Shown in pieces: positions 11,561 through 21,470 of a DNA stretch of 64,000 nucleotides. The notes beneath the pieces are model-generated. The model saw only the letters and a program-made list of their open reading frames with translations, was not told where the DNA came from and did not search any database. The translations under genes were made by a program, and so were the position numbers. Numbering within the stretch: position 1 is the stretch's first letter; every line of letters begins with the position of its first letter. Source of the stretch: Pythium myriotylum (Eukaryota; Oomycota; Peronosporomycetes; Pythiales; Pythiaceae). The DNA lies in NCBI GenBank assembly GCA_023091665.1, contig JALJCQ010000018.1, positions 496,001-560,000 of the forward strand, in the 5' to 3' direction.

Positions 11561-13654
11561 ATGGACACGCGCGTCTCCTGTCGCTTCGTGCGCCGCAAGT
11601 GCAAGCACGACGAGCTCTTCCTCGACTCGTACCTGCGCACGAACCGCACCAACCACACCAAGATCATGCGCTGCTTCCCGCACTGCTGTCCGGGCCACCG
11701 CAAGCGCAGCTACTGCGGCTCGCCGCTCTTCGTGCAGTTCGAGCAGGCGCTCGACCGCCACGGACGCCAGTTTGACAGCGACGAACTCGTGGTCTACGGT
11801 CGCTTCCGGCCGCTCAGCCTCGCGCCCATGGCCGCCGGCGACCGCATCTCACTCACAGCCATCGAGAGCTCGCTCCAGCGAGACGATCCGTCCAAGGGAG
11901 AGTGGATCGAGGCCGAGCTCTCGCACTCCAACACCAACGCCCACGAAGGCATCGTCTCCTGGGTCTACGAGGTCAACGCCAGCGGCCGATGGTACTACCC
12001 GTGGAGCGGCGCTGCGACCATCGCACTGCGCGCCACTGAGCACGTCTTCGAGGTGCTCGTCTTCCGTCGGCTCAGCGCCAACGACCTGCAGCTGCTTGCT
12101 ACTGCGATGTCTTCCAAGTTCCGCCTCATGTCGTTCCGTCGTGGTGTCACGGTGTCGAACGAAGCCAAGGCCGACACCGCCGACACGGCCAGTGAGAAGG
12201 GCAGCCCGGAACACAAGACCAAGAGCCTCTCACCGCCCAAGCCCAAGGCACCGATCAAGAGACGCGTCCGCGACGACGAGCCAGTGATCAAGAAGGAAGC
12301 CAAGGCCCGTCTCTCCCCGAAGATCTCCGAGTTCGAGAGCAACTACCGCGCGCCGTCGCCAACCCACTCGGTCGCTTCCTCCACCTGTTCAAACGTACAC
12401 GCGGCCTCCCATTCCGCGTCTCCCCGCGACCCGAGACTCAGCAGTCTCGGCTCTCTTGTCCAGTGGCTCGACGAGCTCCCGGTCAGCAGTGCCGGCTCGC
12501 GGCGGCTTCGTGAGTGGGAGCAGCTCGTGCTCGAAGCCTGCACAGCCCACCGTGCGGCCGCGCGCGGAGAAGAGCGACCCGTGCGTCGTGAGCTCGTGTC
12601 CATCCTCTCGGCTCTCCAGGTCTCCAGCACACAGTCCACCGCCACACCAGCGTCGACACTCGACGTGATCGATGGCACCATGCGCACACTGCTGCACCTC
12701 TTCCTGGATGTCGACTGCTGTCAGTCGTCCAGCGCGGCCTTCAAGTCGCACCTCAACCGCGTACACCTCGCAGCCGCGCACGCGACCTGGGTCAACGAGC
12801 TCGAGCACCGCGCGAGCCGCTTCGCCGACACACGCACCAAGGCCTCCTGGGCCAACCTGCTGTCGACTGCTGCAACGTTGCAGCACCAGCGACGTGTCAG
12901 CACGGTTGAAGACGCCTTCGCCTTCCGATCGTTCGTCGCCGAGAGCCGCGAGCGGTTCGCGCAGCACGAGCTCCGGCAGAACGAACGCGCTCGCGCGAGT
13001 CAGCGCCGCGGGCTCAACGGTCTCTCCATGGCCGCGATCATGGACTCGAAGGCCAAGGCCTTTTCGACCGACAGCCGTGTCTGGGTCAGCCGCATCGAGG
13101 ACGTGGCCATCGAGATGGATGGGCTCTCGCAGAACGCGCTCACGCTGCTGACGATTCTGCAGTTCTGGCGTCACCTCAGCTGCCTCCGACTCGAGTTGTC
13201 CGCGGCAACTGCAAGCCAGGCACCCCAGCTCTCGCTAGCGTCGGTGTTCAACACGTCCATCCCCGATGCGTGCTTCACGCGACTCGTTCTGGACGGCCAG
13301 TACCGTTGGTTCAACAGCCTCCCGAGCGGCGATGCAACCACAGGCAAGACGCTCATGGGATACGTCGTGGGAGACTACGTGGGTCGCGCGACGAGTGCCG
13401 GTACGATCCACGTGTCGACGTTCATGTGGCCGACGTCGGACTCACAGCCTCTCGCGCACGCGTGGCATTGGACCATCGATGCGGCAAGTCTCGCGACTGG
13501 CTCGATGGCCATTAGTGTCATCGTTGAGAGCGCGTACGTGCAGCACCGCGACCCGCTGCGGCCGTTCGAGACCATGACCATCGCAGAGAAGATGCGTGCG
13601 ATCGGTCGGTGGAGCCATACGTGCCAGGCGCAGCTTGCCTACCATGCGCAGTAA
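11561..13654 (+). CDS. Uncharacterised Cys/His-module family, paralogue B (intronless)
   Basis: A single uninterrupted 697-aa ORF. It serves as the reference for the family because the whole N-terminal module lies in one exon: C-x6-C (CRFVRRKC), then YLRTNRTNHTKIMR, then CFPHCCPGHRKRSYC. The middle has VVYGRFRP, GDRISL, DPSKGEW, VNASGRWYYPWSGAAT and FRLMSFRRG. A low-complexity, Ser/Pro/Lys-rich linker (about residues 200-280) includes the basic stretch IKRRVRDDE. The C-terminal domain contains WVSRIEDVAIEMD, LQFWRHLSCLRLE, LVLDGQYRWFNSLPSGD, VVGDYVGRATSAGTIHVSTF, HAWHWTIDAAS and FETMTIAEKM. Absence of introns compared with A, C and D suggests retroposition or intron loss. No transmembrane segment. 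Function unknown; a metal-binding, possibly nuclear protein is a guess. Confidence 0.85.
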   Translation: MDTRVSCRFVRRKCKHDELFLDSYLRTNRTNHTKIMRCFPHCCPGHRKRSYCGSPLFVQFEQALDRHGRQFDSDELVVYGRFRPLSLAPMAAGDRISLTAIESSLQRDDPSKGEWIEAELSHSNTNAHEGIVSWVYEVNASGRWYYPWSGAATIALRATEHVFEVLVFRRLSANDLQLLATAMSSKFRLMSFRRGVTVSNEAKADTADTASEKGSPEHKTKSLSPPKPKAPIKRRVRDDEPVIKKEAKARLSPKISEFESNYRAPSPTHSVASSTCSNVHAASHSASPRDPRLSSLGSLVQWLDELPVSSAGSRRLREWEQLVLEACTAHRAAARGEERPVRRELVSILSALQVSSTQSTATPASTLDVIDGTMRTLLHLFLDVDCCQSSSAAFKSHLNRVHLAAAHATWVNELEHRASRFADTRTKASWANLLSTAATLQHQRRVSTVEDAFAFRSFVAESRERFAQHELRQNERARASQRRGLNGLSMAAIMDSKAKAFSTDSRVWVSRIEDVAIEMDGLSQNALTLLTILQFWRHLSCLRLELSAATASQAPQLSLASVFNTSIPDACFTRLVLDGQYRWFNSLPSGDATTGKTLMGYVVGDYVGRATSAGTIHVSTFMWPTSDSQPLAHAWHWTIDAASLATGSMAISVIVESAYVQHRDPLRPFETMTIAEKMRAIGRWSHTCQAQLAYHAQ

Positions 13655-15815
13655 GTTAAGTTGATCGTATAAATTCATGGTCTTTTCGCTATGTCACGTG
13701 GGTCTTGGCGTGGATGGAGTCTCTTGTTTCTGGAATCGTCTTCTCTCCCGAGGATTGTTCATGAAATTGGTGGTAACGAATGTTCTTCGTCGTGTACGTC
13801 ATGTGGCCAGTGAGGACAAGGCGAGGTGGATGGATGGTGTCCATCGTCAACTCCATAGGAACTGTTTGCATCTGGAATCGTCTTCGTTTCCTTGAATTGT
13901 GAATTCTACTCAAAGTTTCCGAACTGGGTTCAAACGATCGTGCGAGCCGAATCGTGCGAGAACCATTCACCTGTATTATACGATAAATCTCACGAAACAT
14001 CAAGGGTTTTGATCTGCTTCCCCTGGAACACTTCTCTCCAACACACTGTTTTTCGCGCCAACATGGAGACAGAAGATGGCGCGGGAGCAGCAGCTCCGAC
14101 ACCAGCCGACCGTATTCGGGTGGGCGTGTTGGTTGCGCACGAGGCTCTCCATTCTGTGTACGATCACAGAGCCGCGTCTGCGTCGACAACTGCTCGCGCG
14201 CTTAGGCTTCTTTGCCGTGCTGGGGAGCTCACAGAACGCAAACTTCGATCTATCACCCATTGGTGGAAACTATTTTCAGGTTTCTCTTTTCTACCAATAC
14301 ACGAGCTCTGAATCATTCGAAATGCTTTCCGGAACCGTTCCAGAACGGCAAATTTGGCTGGAATTCACAATACACTATGTCGATTCTTCATCACTGTCGA
14401 TCGCACGTCGATTTCGCAGGCTCTGGATGAGGAGACGGTTCTGTCGCTGGACATGTTGTCAGGGTCATCAGTCCAGTGTTGTCTAGTAGACGGCTGGCCC
14501 CACTTGTCGTGGCTGGGGACCCACTCTCCAGAAGCGAGTGAGCCCTGCGCAGATTAACTAATTATATACAGTACGCGGTAAACGTATACGCATTTCGGTC
14601 GCAAGACTTTTCTCAGAAGCCCACATAGCCCATACTAATCATTAGCAATGACCAAATGGTCATCCGGATGGTGACACCAGTCAACGGATGAGAGCGTCAT
14701 GGCGGACGAGAATCTGTTCACAGATGGAGTCGAAGGAACAGTTAGTCGTCACGATGATGGCCTCGTTACTAGTTGGCATACTCCTCAAGTGCTGGAGGCA
14801 TCATCATCTAAAAGGGTGAAAGGCACTTGCAAATGATTTCCTTTTTGCAAAGACCTTCACTTTGGGCATGATTGCAATGAAGGTCAACTGTCTCCTGAGA
14901 GTCTCTCATCCAGCTTTGCCTCACCATCTAGTGGTAGAAAATATTATTTATCAAATGCTATCTAAACATAAAATTCTTTATGAACTAATCGCTTTAGAGC
15001 GGTATCGGTTGTAAGGCCGAACAGCCTCACTCCTCCCTCGTTGCGGCAGACACTGATTGCACGACCGCCTGCAGATCCTGATCACCATCCTGTCTATGCA
15101 TCCCCCAGTCAACTTCGCCAATAATGGCCGAGCTTCGACAAAACAGCAGTCTTTTTATCTCTGGTTCCAGGGCAGTTCCACGCCTTTTTTGGCATCGTCA
15201 GCTCCATAGGTGGAACTCATGGTCCAAACAGCTCGAGAATATGGAACTGTCTTCTTGTGTTATACTAGTTGCTCCTGGGCCACGATGCGATCAGCTCCAT
15301 CTTATCATCTTCCCCAGACCTCTGCGTTTTGTGTAGCCTCTGCTTCGTTAGCAGCTGGGTTGGAGCTCCCTGAACTGTCTCCAGTGGCGACGGCAAAAAG
15401 TCCCGTCCAGTCTTCGCGTCTCACAAACGCATCAACCCTACACACAGCGTCTAGAACGATGATGCAGTGGAAGGAACATGTGGGCGAGATGAGCCTTGTG
15501 AAGAAGAATGGACCTCGCTCCAACTGTCCTGGACCCGCCCAAACCGATATTTAATTTTGATTGACATAGACATCAATCAATTTTCGTGGATAATAATGAT
15601 GCCTTAAACTCAATTTCATTTGATCGCTTTTATCAGGTATTATATTTTACAAGGGTTTTACCAGACTCGATTGGTCAATCTGTCTCCGGACGAAATGTTG
15701 TTTGCTGCCCTTGAGGACAAGAGACCTGTACAACTTCGCGCAGACCGCAATCACAGGAGCGAGTCCAGAAACATTTGATTGTGTGGGGGAGGGGGAGACG
15801 CCCGTTGTCTTAAAA
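13655..15815. other. Intergenic region, nothing recognised
   Basis: This stretch is AT-richer than its neighbours, with only short ORFs lacking motifs. A short similarity (TCTGGAATCGTCTTC near 13731 and 13870) occurs twice. No RNA gene was recognised. Confidence 0.4.
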
Positions 15816-15831
15816 GCTCATTTCCCGATTT
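15816..15831 (+). promoter_or_regulatory. Oomycete-type initiator (Inr) upstream of paralogue C
   Basis: The sequence GCTCATTTCCCGATTT matches the published oomycete core-promoter consensus GCTCATTYYNCAWTTT at 15 of 16 positions (G in place of A in the CA pair). It lies 102 nt upstream of the proposed ATG at 15933, a normal spacing for oomycete transcription starts. The paralogues A, B and D do not show an equally good match. Confidence 0.65.
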
Positions 15832-15932
15832 CTCTTCTTCGCCTCAGAACCACTGTCCTCCGTCCAAGGTCTCACTTCCCCGACGCGACGCCAAGAGACT
15901 ATTTACGTCAACACAGACAAACTCAAGAACCA

Positions 15933-18234
15933 ATGGCGACGATGGCGACGACTTCACAGCGAGCTATTGAAACACTTGCCGATGCTGCGGTCGCGAGCGA
16001 CGTGACGTGCTCGTTCGTCTCGCACAACTGCGACCACGAAACGATCTTCCGCGATGTTTACCTGCGCACAAACCGCACGAACCACACCAAGATCATGCGG
16101 TGGGTCTTCTCCATGTCGGCTTCCTTCTTGTTCCTTGGCTGATCGTGGTTTGCTCCTCTTCTCAGGTGTTTCCCTCACTGCTGCCCGACCCATCGTAAGC
16201 GGAGCTACTGTGGCTCGCCGATGCACTTCGAGATGTTTACCGGCACATTAGACCTCCAAGAGGAAGACGTCGTCGTGTACGGACGCTTTCGCCCTCTCGG
16301 AACGCCGCCACTCGCGGTTGGTGCGCGGATCTCGCTCGACGAGATCGAGGGATCGCTGCAAGCCAATGACCCGTCTGAGGGGGAATGGGTAGAGTCACAG
16401 CTCGTTGAGCACAAAGCCTCCAAAAACGTAGGTCACACCATCGCTGCTTACCAGGATCTGGTCCTCAGCACTCACCCGTTTTCTGTTGTCTGCACAGTTC
16501 TGGCTCTTCGAAGTCAACCCGAGTGGGCGCTGGTACTACCCTTGGAGTGGCGCCGCCACGATTGCCATGCGTGGCACCGAGCACGCCTTTGAAACGCTGG
16601 CTTTCCGTCGCCACGGCAAGAAAGGCCTCGAGTTGATTGGCTGCGCGACGTCGCCCAAGTTCCGCCTCATGTCGTTCCGTCGTGGCATGGGGAACAAGGC
16701 GTCCAAAGAGACAGCGGACGGCAGTGACCTCTCACCTCGTAGCAGTCCCCATCGGTCAGATACGACGCGTGCGCCAAGCCCGACGATGCTCCACAAAGCG
16801 ACGCACCTGAACTATCAGCAGGATGCGCGGTTCAAAGTTGAGTCAGGCTCACCAGTCCATCTGCTCCGATCCACGTTCTTGCCCCACGATAAGTACCACA
16901 ACAAGCGTCCGAGGCGGGAGGAACAAGACGTCGCATACACTCGCTCCTACGCCAACGACCACCGAGTTGAGCACTCGCCACACTCTCCCCAGTGGAGTGA
17001 AACTCGTGTCGGAGACACGCTCAGCTTGCTGCTTCTGTGGCTCCAAGAAACTCCCGCGAGTGCTGCCGGCTCGCGATGGATGCTTTCGTGGGAGCGGATG
17101 GTGTACGAGGCCGCTAACGCTCACATTCTCGCATCTCGAGAGGGTGGCTTCCTTCGCTCGGGACTCGTCCCGCTCCTGTCAGCGTTGGAGGTTGGTTCCA
17201 TGCCACCGCAGACTGGGAGTAGCAATCTTTCTTCGTCTGTGTCCCCCTTGGATGCCATCGACGCGGCTGTGCGCGTCATTCTCCACGAGTGGCTCGACAT
17301 CGAGAGTGCCCGCGCTTCCTACTTGGCAATTGCACGATCGACGTCCGCCGAATTCTTTCCCAGCCGTCAAGATCTCGCTGACTCCTACACGTCGTGGGTA
17401 CGTGACGCGGAGACGCGGGCCAAGCGCTTCTTGCAGTCGCACACCCATGCGTCGTGGATGCATCTCGTTGGCAAGACCTCCAACCTCCATCGCCACAGCC
17501 GTCAACAGAACGCCAACGAGTTTTCCTACCGCGCATTCCTTGCCCAGTCACGCCACAAGTTCATCTCGCAGAACCAAGACTCGACCATGCTCTCCCCCTC
17601 CCACAAGCGGCGACGGAGTGAGTCAACGCTTCCACTCGGGCTAGAAGCGTCGGCTCGTGTCTGGAGTAGCCGCATGGAGGACGTGGCGATTGTCAAGGAC
17701 GACGTGGCGCGCAACCCGCTCACACTCCTGACGATCATGCAATTCTGGCGACACCTCAGCTGCATCCGCCTGGACTACTCGTCTAGTGGATGTGGCCAGC
17801 TTTCGATCGCCTCGGTGTTTAGCGCGACGATCGGCACAGAGGGATACACCAAGCTAGTGCTCGACGGCAAGCACCGTTGGTTCAGCAGTTTGCCGAGTGG
17901 CTTGGCCACCGCCGGCACGTCACTCATGGGCTACATTGTCGGTGACTACGTCGCCCATCAAACCAGCGTTGGCACGATCCACATCACGACGTTTCTGTGG
18001 CCAAGCGCTGTTAGCGACAGAACCGAGACGCTCGCGTACGCGTGGCACTGGACTGTGGACGCGGCCTCGCTCTCCTCCGAATCGCTGACGATCAGCCTGG
18101 TCATTGAGAGCGCACGCGTCCAGCCGCGGAGTCTGCCGAGCGCGTTCGAGACGATGACCATAACCGAGAAGCTCAGATCCATCAGTCGATGGCAGCACCT
18201 CTGCCAGGCCCAACTAGTCTATCATGCCCACTAA
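15933..18234 (+). CDS. Uncharacterised Cys/His-module family, paralogue C (3 exons)
   Basis: Proposed exons are 15933-16099, 16166-16427 and 16498-18234, giving 721 aa. Both introns (16100-16165 and 16428-16497) are GT-AG and restore the family alignment. The N-terminal module reads CSFVSHNC, YLRTNRTNHTKIMR, CFPHCCPTHRKRSYCG. Exon 3 begins FWLFEVNPSGRWYY, continues with FRLMSFRRG, has a charged linker containing KRPRREEQD and HKRRRSE (possible nuclear signals, inference), then the conserved C-terminal domain with MQFWRHLSCIRLD, LVLDGKHRWFSSLPSG, HAWHW replaced by YAWHW, and FETMTITEKL. The first intron interrupts the Arg codon just before CFPHCC, eight coding bases downstream of the intron in A and D, so it has slid or arisen independently. 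Sequence is closest to B. Function unknown. Confidence 0.8.
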
Positions 18235-19145
18235 GTAATAACTATGTATCTGCATATTATCCATTCGCTGCCGATTAGCTCATTCGATCTCCTTGTAACT
18301 CCAACTGCTCGCAAGATTACGAAAGGACGCGGATAGTCATGTTCTCAGCCCAACACAAATCACCAGGCAGCTCGTTTTACCCACGTGAGGGGGAGAGAGA
18401 GAGAGACGGCGATCAGCTCCTCGCCATCTGCTGAGACTCAAGTGCTACAAGCGGTTCCCCGTCTGGTCGAGTCCACTGTCTCGTTCCAGAGAGCCCTGGC
18501 GCAATCATCATCACCCACCAATAGCTGCTGGCAGCCCCTCACCTGTCTCGCTTGCCGCAACTGCTGATCACAACCCGGCGGCACCACCACCAAGCACATG
18601 GTTTTCGAGTGGATTATTAAAAGTTAGAGAGTATTCTTCGCACGCTACAACCAACACAGAAAACCATCTCTAACGGGTATTACCGATGAGGAGAAGACAG
18701 CCGCCACCCACTCCTCCTCTGCGCAAATCGTGGGTGTGAGTCTCTTCTGGCTCAATTGAAGACAGTTGCAGCGTTGTCGTCACGATCGGCGATCCATCCA
18801 ATCGAGTCGCGAGTGGCGTAATCCGGCTCAGCGCAGTCTTGGCAGAAAAAGACTTGCGTGGACAGGCGTCCTCAACGAGGTCGACTGTCAACCTCCGTTC
18901 AGGGTGAAAGGGGAAAGGGATGCCAATGTGGATATGGCTACACCCACCGTCGGTTTGGGCCCCCTCGGGAGCTCAGACTCATCCACTTCCGGAGACTGCT
19001 TCCAACAAAAGTGGAAATTTGAGATCCAAACTGTGAATCCTCCGATCATGACCCAATGCGTCCGAACCGTTCGCCGAGGAAGAAATGAAACAGTACAGGA
19101 AGCGCCCCAGGTATATTTAGCCGTGATGCCACCCTCTTCACCAAA
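18235..19145. other. Intergenic region, nothing recognised
   Basis: This lies between paralogue C and the membrane-protein gene. It contains a GA-rich run near 18390 and short ORFs without motifs. An alternative ORF from 18766 overlaps the next gene out of frame and is not supported. Confidence 0.4.
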
Positions 19146-21267
19146 ATGCGAGAGGGACAACGCATTGCAATGGCGCGACCAGACATCTGCGTGGCCAACG
19201 AGCCCAAGTTCCAACCATCACGATCAGTCGTCCACTCAGGGATCCCCATCAAGCCCGTCAAAGCTATTCACAAGGACCCTCTCAAGCCAAAGAAAGTGTT
19301 GCATCTGCTACATCGCTTCGGGATCTTCGTCTGTGCTGTAGTTTACGTCGCAATGTGCTTCAAGGCGGCCGTGACAGCCGTACAGCTCTTGAACGGCCAG
19401 GAGAATCCTGTCTCCAGTCTTCGAATCGAGCGGTTTGGCATCCTCGCCAATCACATGGAATCGGCAACGCTTCGCAAAAGTCAACTTGTTGTGGAGTCGC
19501 TCAGTGAAAGCACCTCACCCGTCCAACGGAACGCTCTACGTTGAAAGATCCGGCGTCTCCTTCTCCAAGTGTAGTATGCCCGATGTAATGGCGCGGATCT
19601 ACGATGACGCTCACCTGCGCTCGGTATATAAGGCCATAGTCGAAGGAATGAGTTACAGTCTGCCTGATATCGACAAATCGGAGGCCGAACTCATCGCTCC
19701 TGTCGTTGACTGTACAATACCGAGTATCTTATCTGGTGATGCTACTATGGGGCGCTTCTATTTCCTCTTGCGGCAGCGAAGCAACCCGCAGAACGTTAGT
19801 GTATTGCTCTTTTTGACGTCAAATCAGTACTATTCGATCCCAAGTCGAGAAGAAGTCGGCAATGCGGCCTTCGGAACAATGTATTTCTTCCAAGAACTCC
19901 ACACGCAGCGTGTCCAGTTTCGCGTCGCCATCTCTCTCGGCTATCCGTATCTTCCGTTGGCACTTCGAGAGTACGTTTTTCGAGGAGTGGACGCGGAGGG
20001 GTTGCTTTCAATGGAAAGCATCCTTCCTGTGGACAGCACAGAGATCCCCAACCTTATCAAGACCGCGCGGCGTGTGGGGTTCTTCCGTAACTCTTTCACC
20101 CAACAATCGAACGTGAACAACTACGCATGGCTCCCCGAGTCCACCGGACGTGAGGCTCTCTCCCAATACTCGTGGCTCAATAACCCAGTCCTTCACGATG
20201 TGTGGGCATGGGTCCATTTCGTCCAGCTCGCAATAGCCCTCAATCTCACGGCGAGCCTTGTTTTGCTTTGTCTCGCGATATACCGAAACTTCCTTGATGG
20301 CAAGCTCTGGATCGGCGACGCATTCGTGCCAGTCTTTAATACCCAGCTCATCAGCGCCACTGCGGTGCTCATTGCATGGGTCACAGGTGGCTTCTGGACC
20401 CTTCGAGAGTTGTGTCTTCACGATGCGGCCATCCATGCAAATAGCGATGAACCCCACGTCGAATTGTCCCTCGCAACGTCCGGGCTGCTTACGTTGTACT
20501 TTGGTGCATGTGGACTGATCGGACGCATCACATCCGAGCGAATTGATCCACTATTGGCCTTCGTGTGCTTTACAGTCGGAATGTTTGGTCGGATCAGGAT
20601 CCTGGGAGCTGTCGCGCCAGGTGTACGTGACCAGGTCGTTGCATACTTCAACGAAGTTTTGACGAGGAGCGTGAGTCCACAGCTTCCTGGCCAAGATAAA
20701 ATCTCTCCAATGCGAGTTTGGAGTGCCCACGACGTCAACGATCTTTCGGTATCCTTCATTATGTATTGCTTGCTGCCTATTCTCTCGACACTCATAGTGA
20801 TCATAGCCTACGCGTTTGGGCGAAAGTTCCATCGCCTATTCTATCCAGAGTTGCTACATATACAGCACGGCACATCAGGCACCGCGACATCTGAAAACGA
20901 AAAGACTCAGTCTCTCATTGCACAAAAGCGAACTCTTACCTTCTTCGAAATTGCGACTGGCGCTCAGCTCGAGAACCGCTTTGGCCTTGTCGCTGACTAC
21001 GAGACGTGCCGATTTATCAAAGGCATGAAGTACGCGTCGGCCGATGGAGTTTACACCACGGGGTTCGTTATAGCCAACGGAAAATTCCTGCTCCAGACAG
21101 TCGACTTCTGGTCAATCTTGCTGATGAAGATCCAAAAACGTAGGGTGCGCAACATTTACGTGTACGAAGTGAACGGTACCACAGTGCAGCAGACTGCGCG
21201 ACTTGTGTATCCACACACGATCAGCTTCGCAGATCTGCTCTACATCAACGTGAGCGTGCTTTCATAG
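19146..21267 (+). pseudogene. Multi-pass membrane protein with a frame break near the N terminus
   Basis: Two overlapping frames together look like one membrane protein. The first (19146-19544) encodes a basic N tail and a membrane helix FGIFVCAVVYVAMCF followed by SLRIERFGILANHM. The second (open from 19435 to 21267) continues with a soluble domain and then about five helices, among them FVQLAIALNLTASLVLLCLA, LISATAVLIAWVTGGFW, ATSGLLTLYFGACGLIG and CLLPILSTLIVIIAYAFG, ending in a soluble C-terminal domain with ADYETCRFIKGMKYASADGV. The switch lies between about 19480 and 19545. No GT-AG intron that joins the frames without removing conserved-looking sequence was found, so an indel, a sequencing error or a missed intron remain possible. 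Large families of such membrane proteins occur in oomycetes, with unknown role. Treat as a gene with a lesion. Confidence 0.6.
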
Positions 21268-21470
21268 TTGACCAAAATGGACGAGTTTTGAGTCTCCATT
21301 CTTTCCACTCGTAGACATAGTCGGGAAAACTTCGCTGTGGTTCACTGAAACGACGATGGCATTACTTTTACTTCATCTGCAACTGCATACCTACACAGAC
21401 TCTCATAAAGTGCATATGAAGAATTAGTTGTTTTTTTTTTACCTAAGTATCCCTGACAGGCGCTGCATGA
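21268..21470. other. Short convergent intergenic spacer
   Basis: This 203-nt stretch separates the 3' ends of the plus-strand membrane protein and minus-strand paralogue D. It includes a T10 run at about 21431-21440. No gene. Confidence 0.5.
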
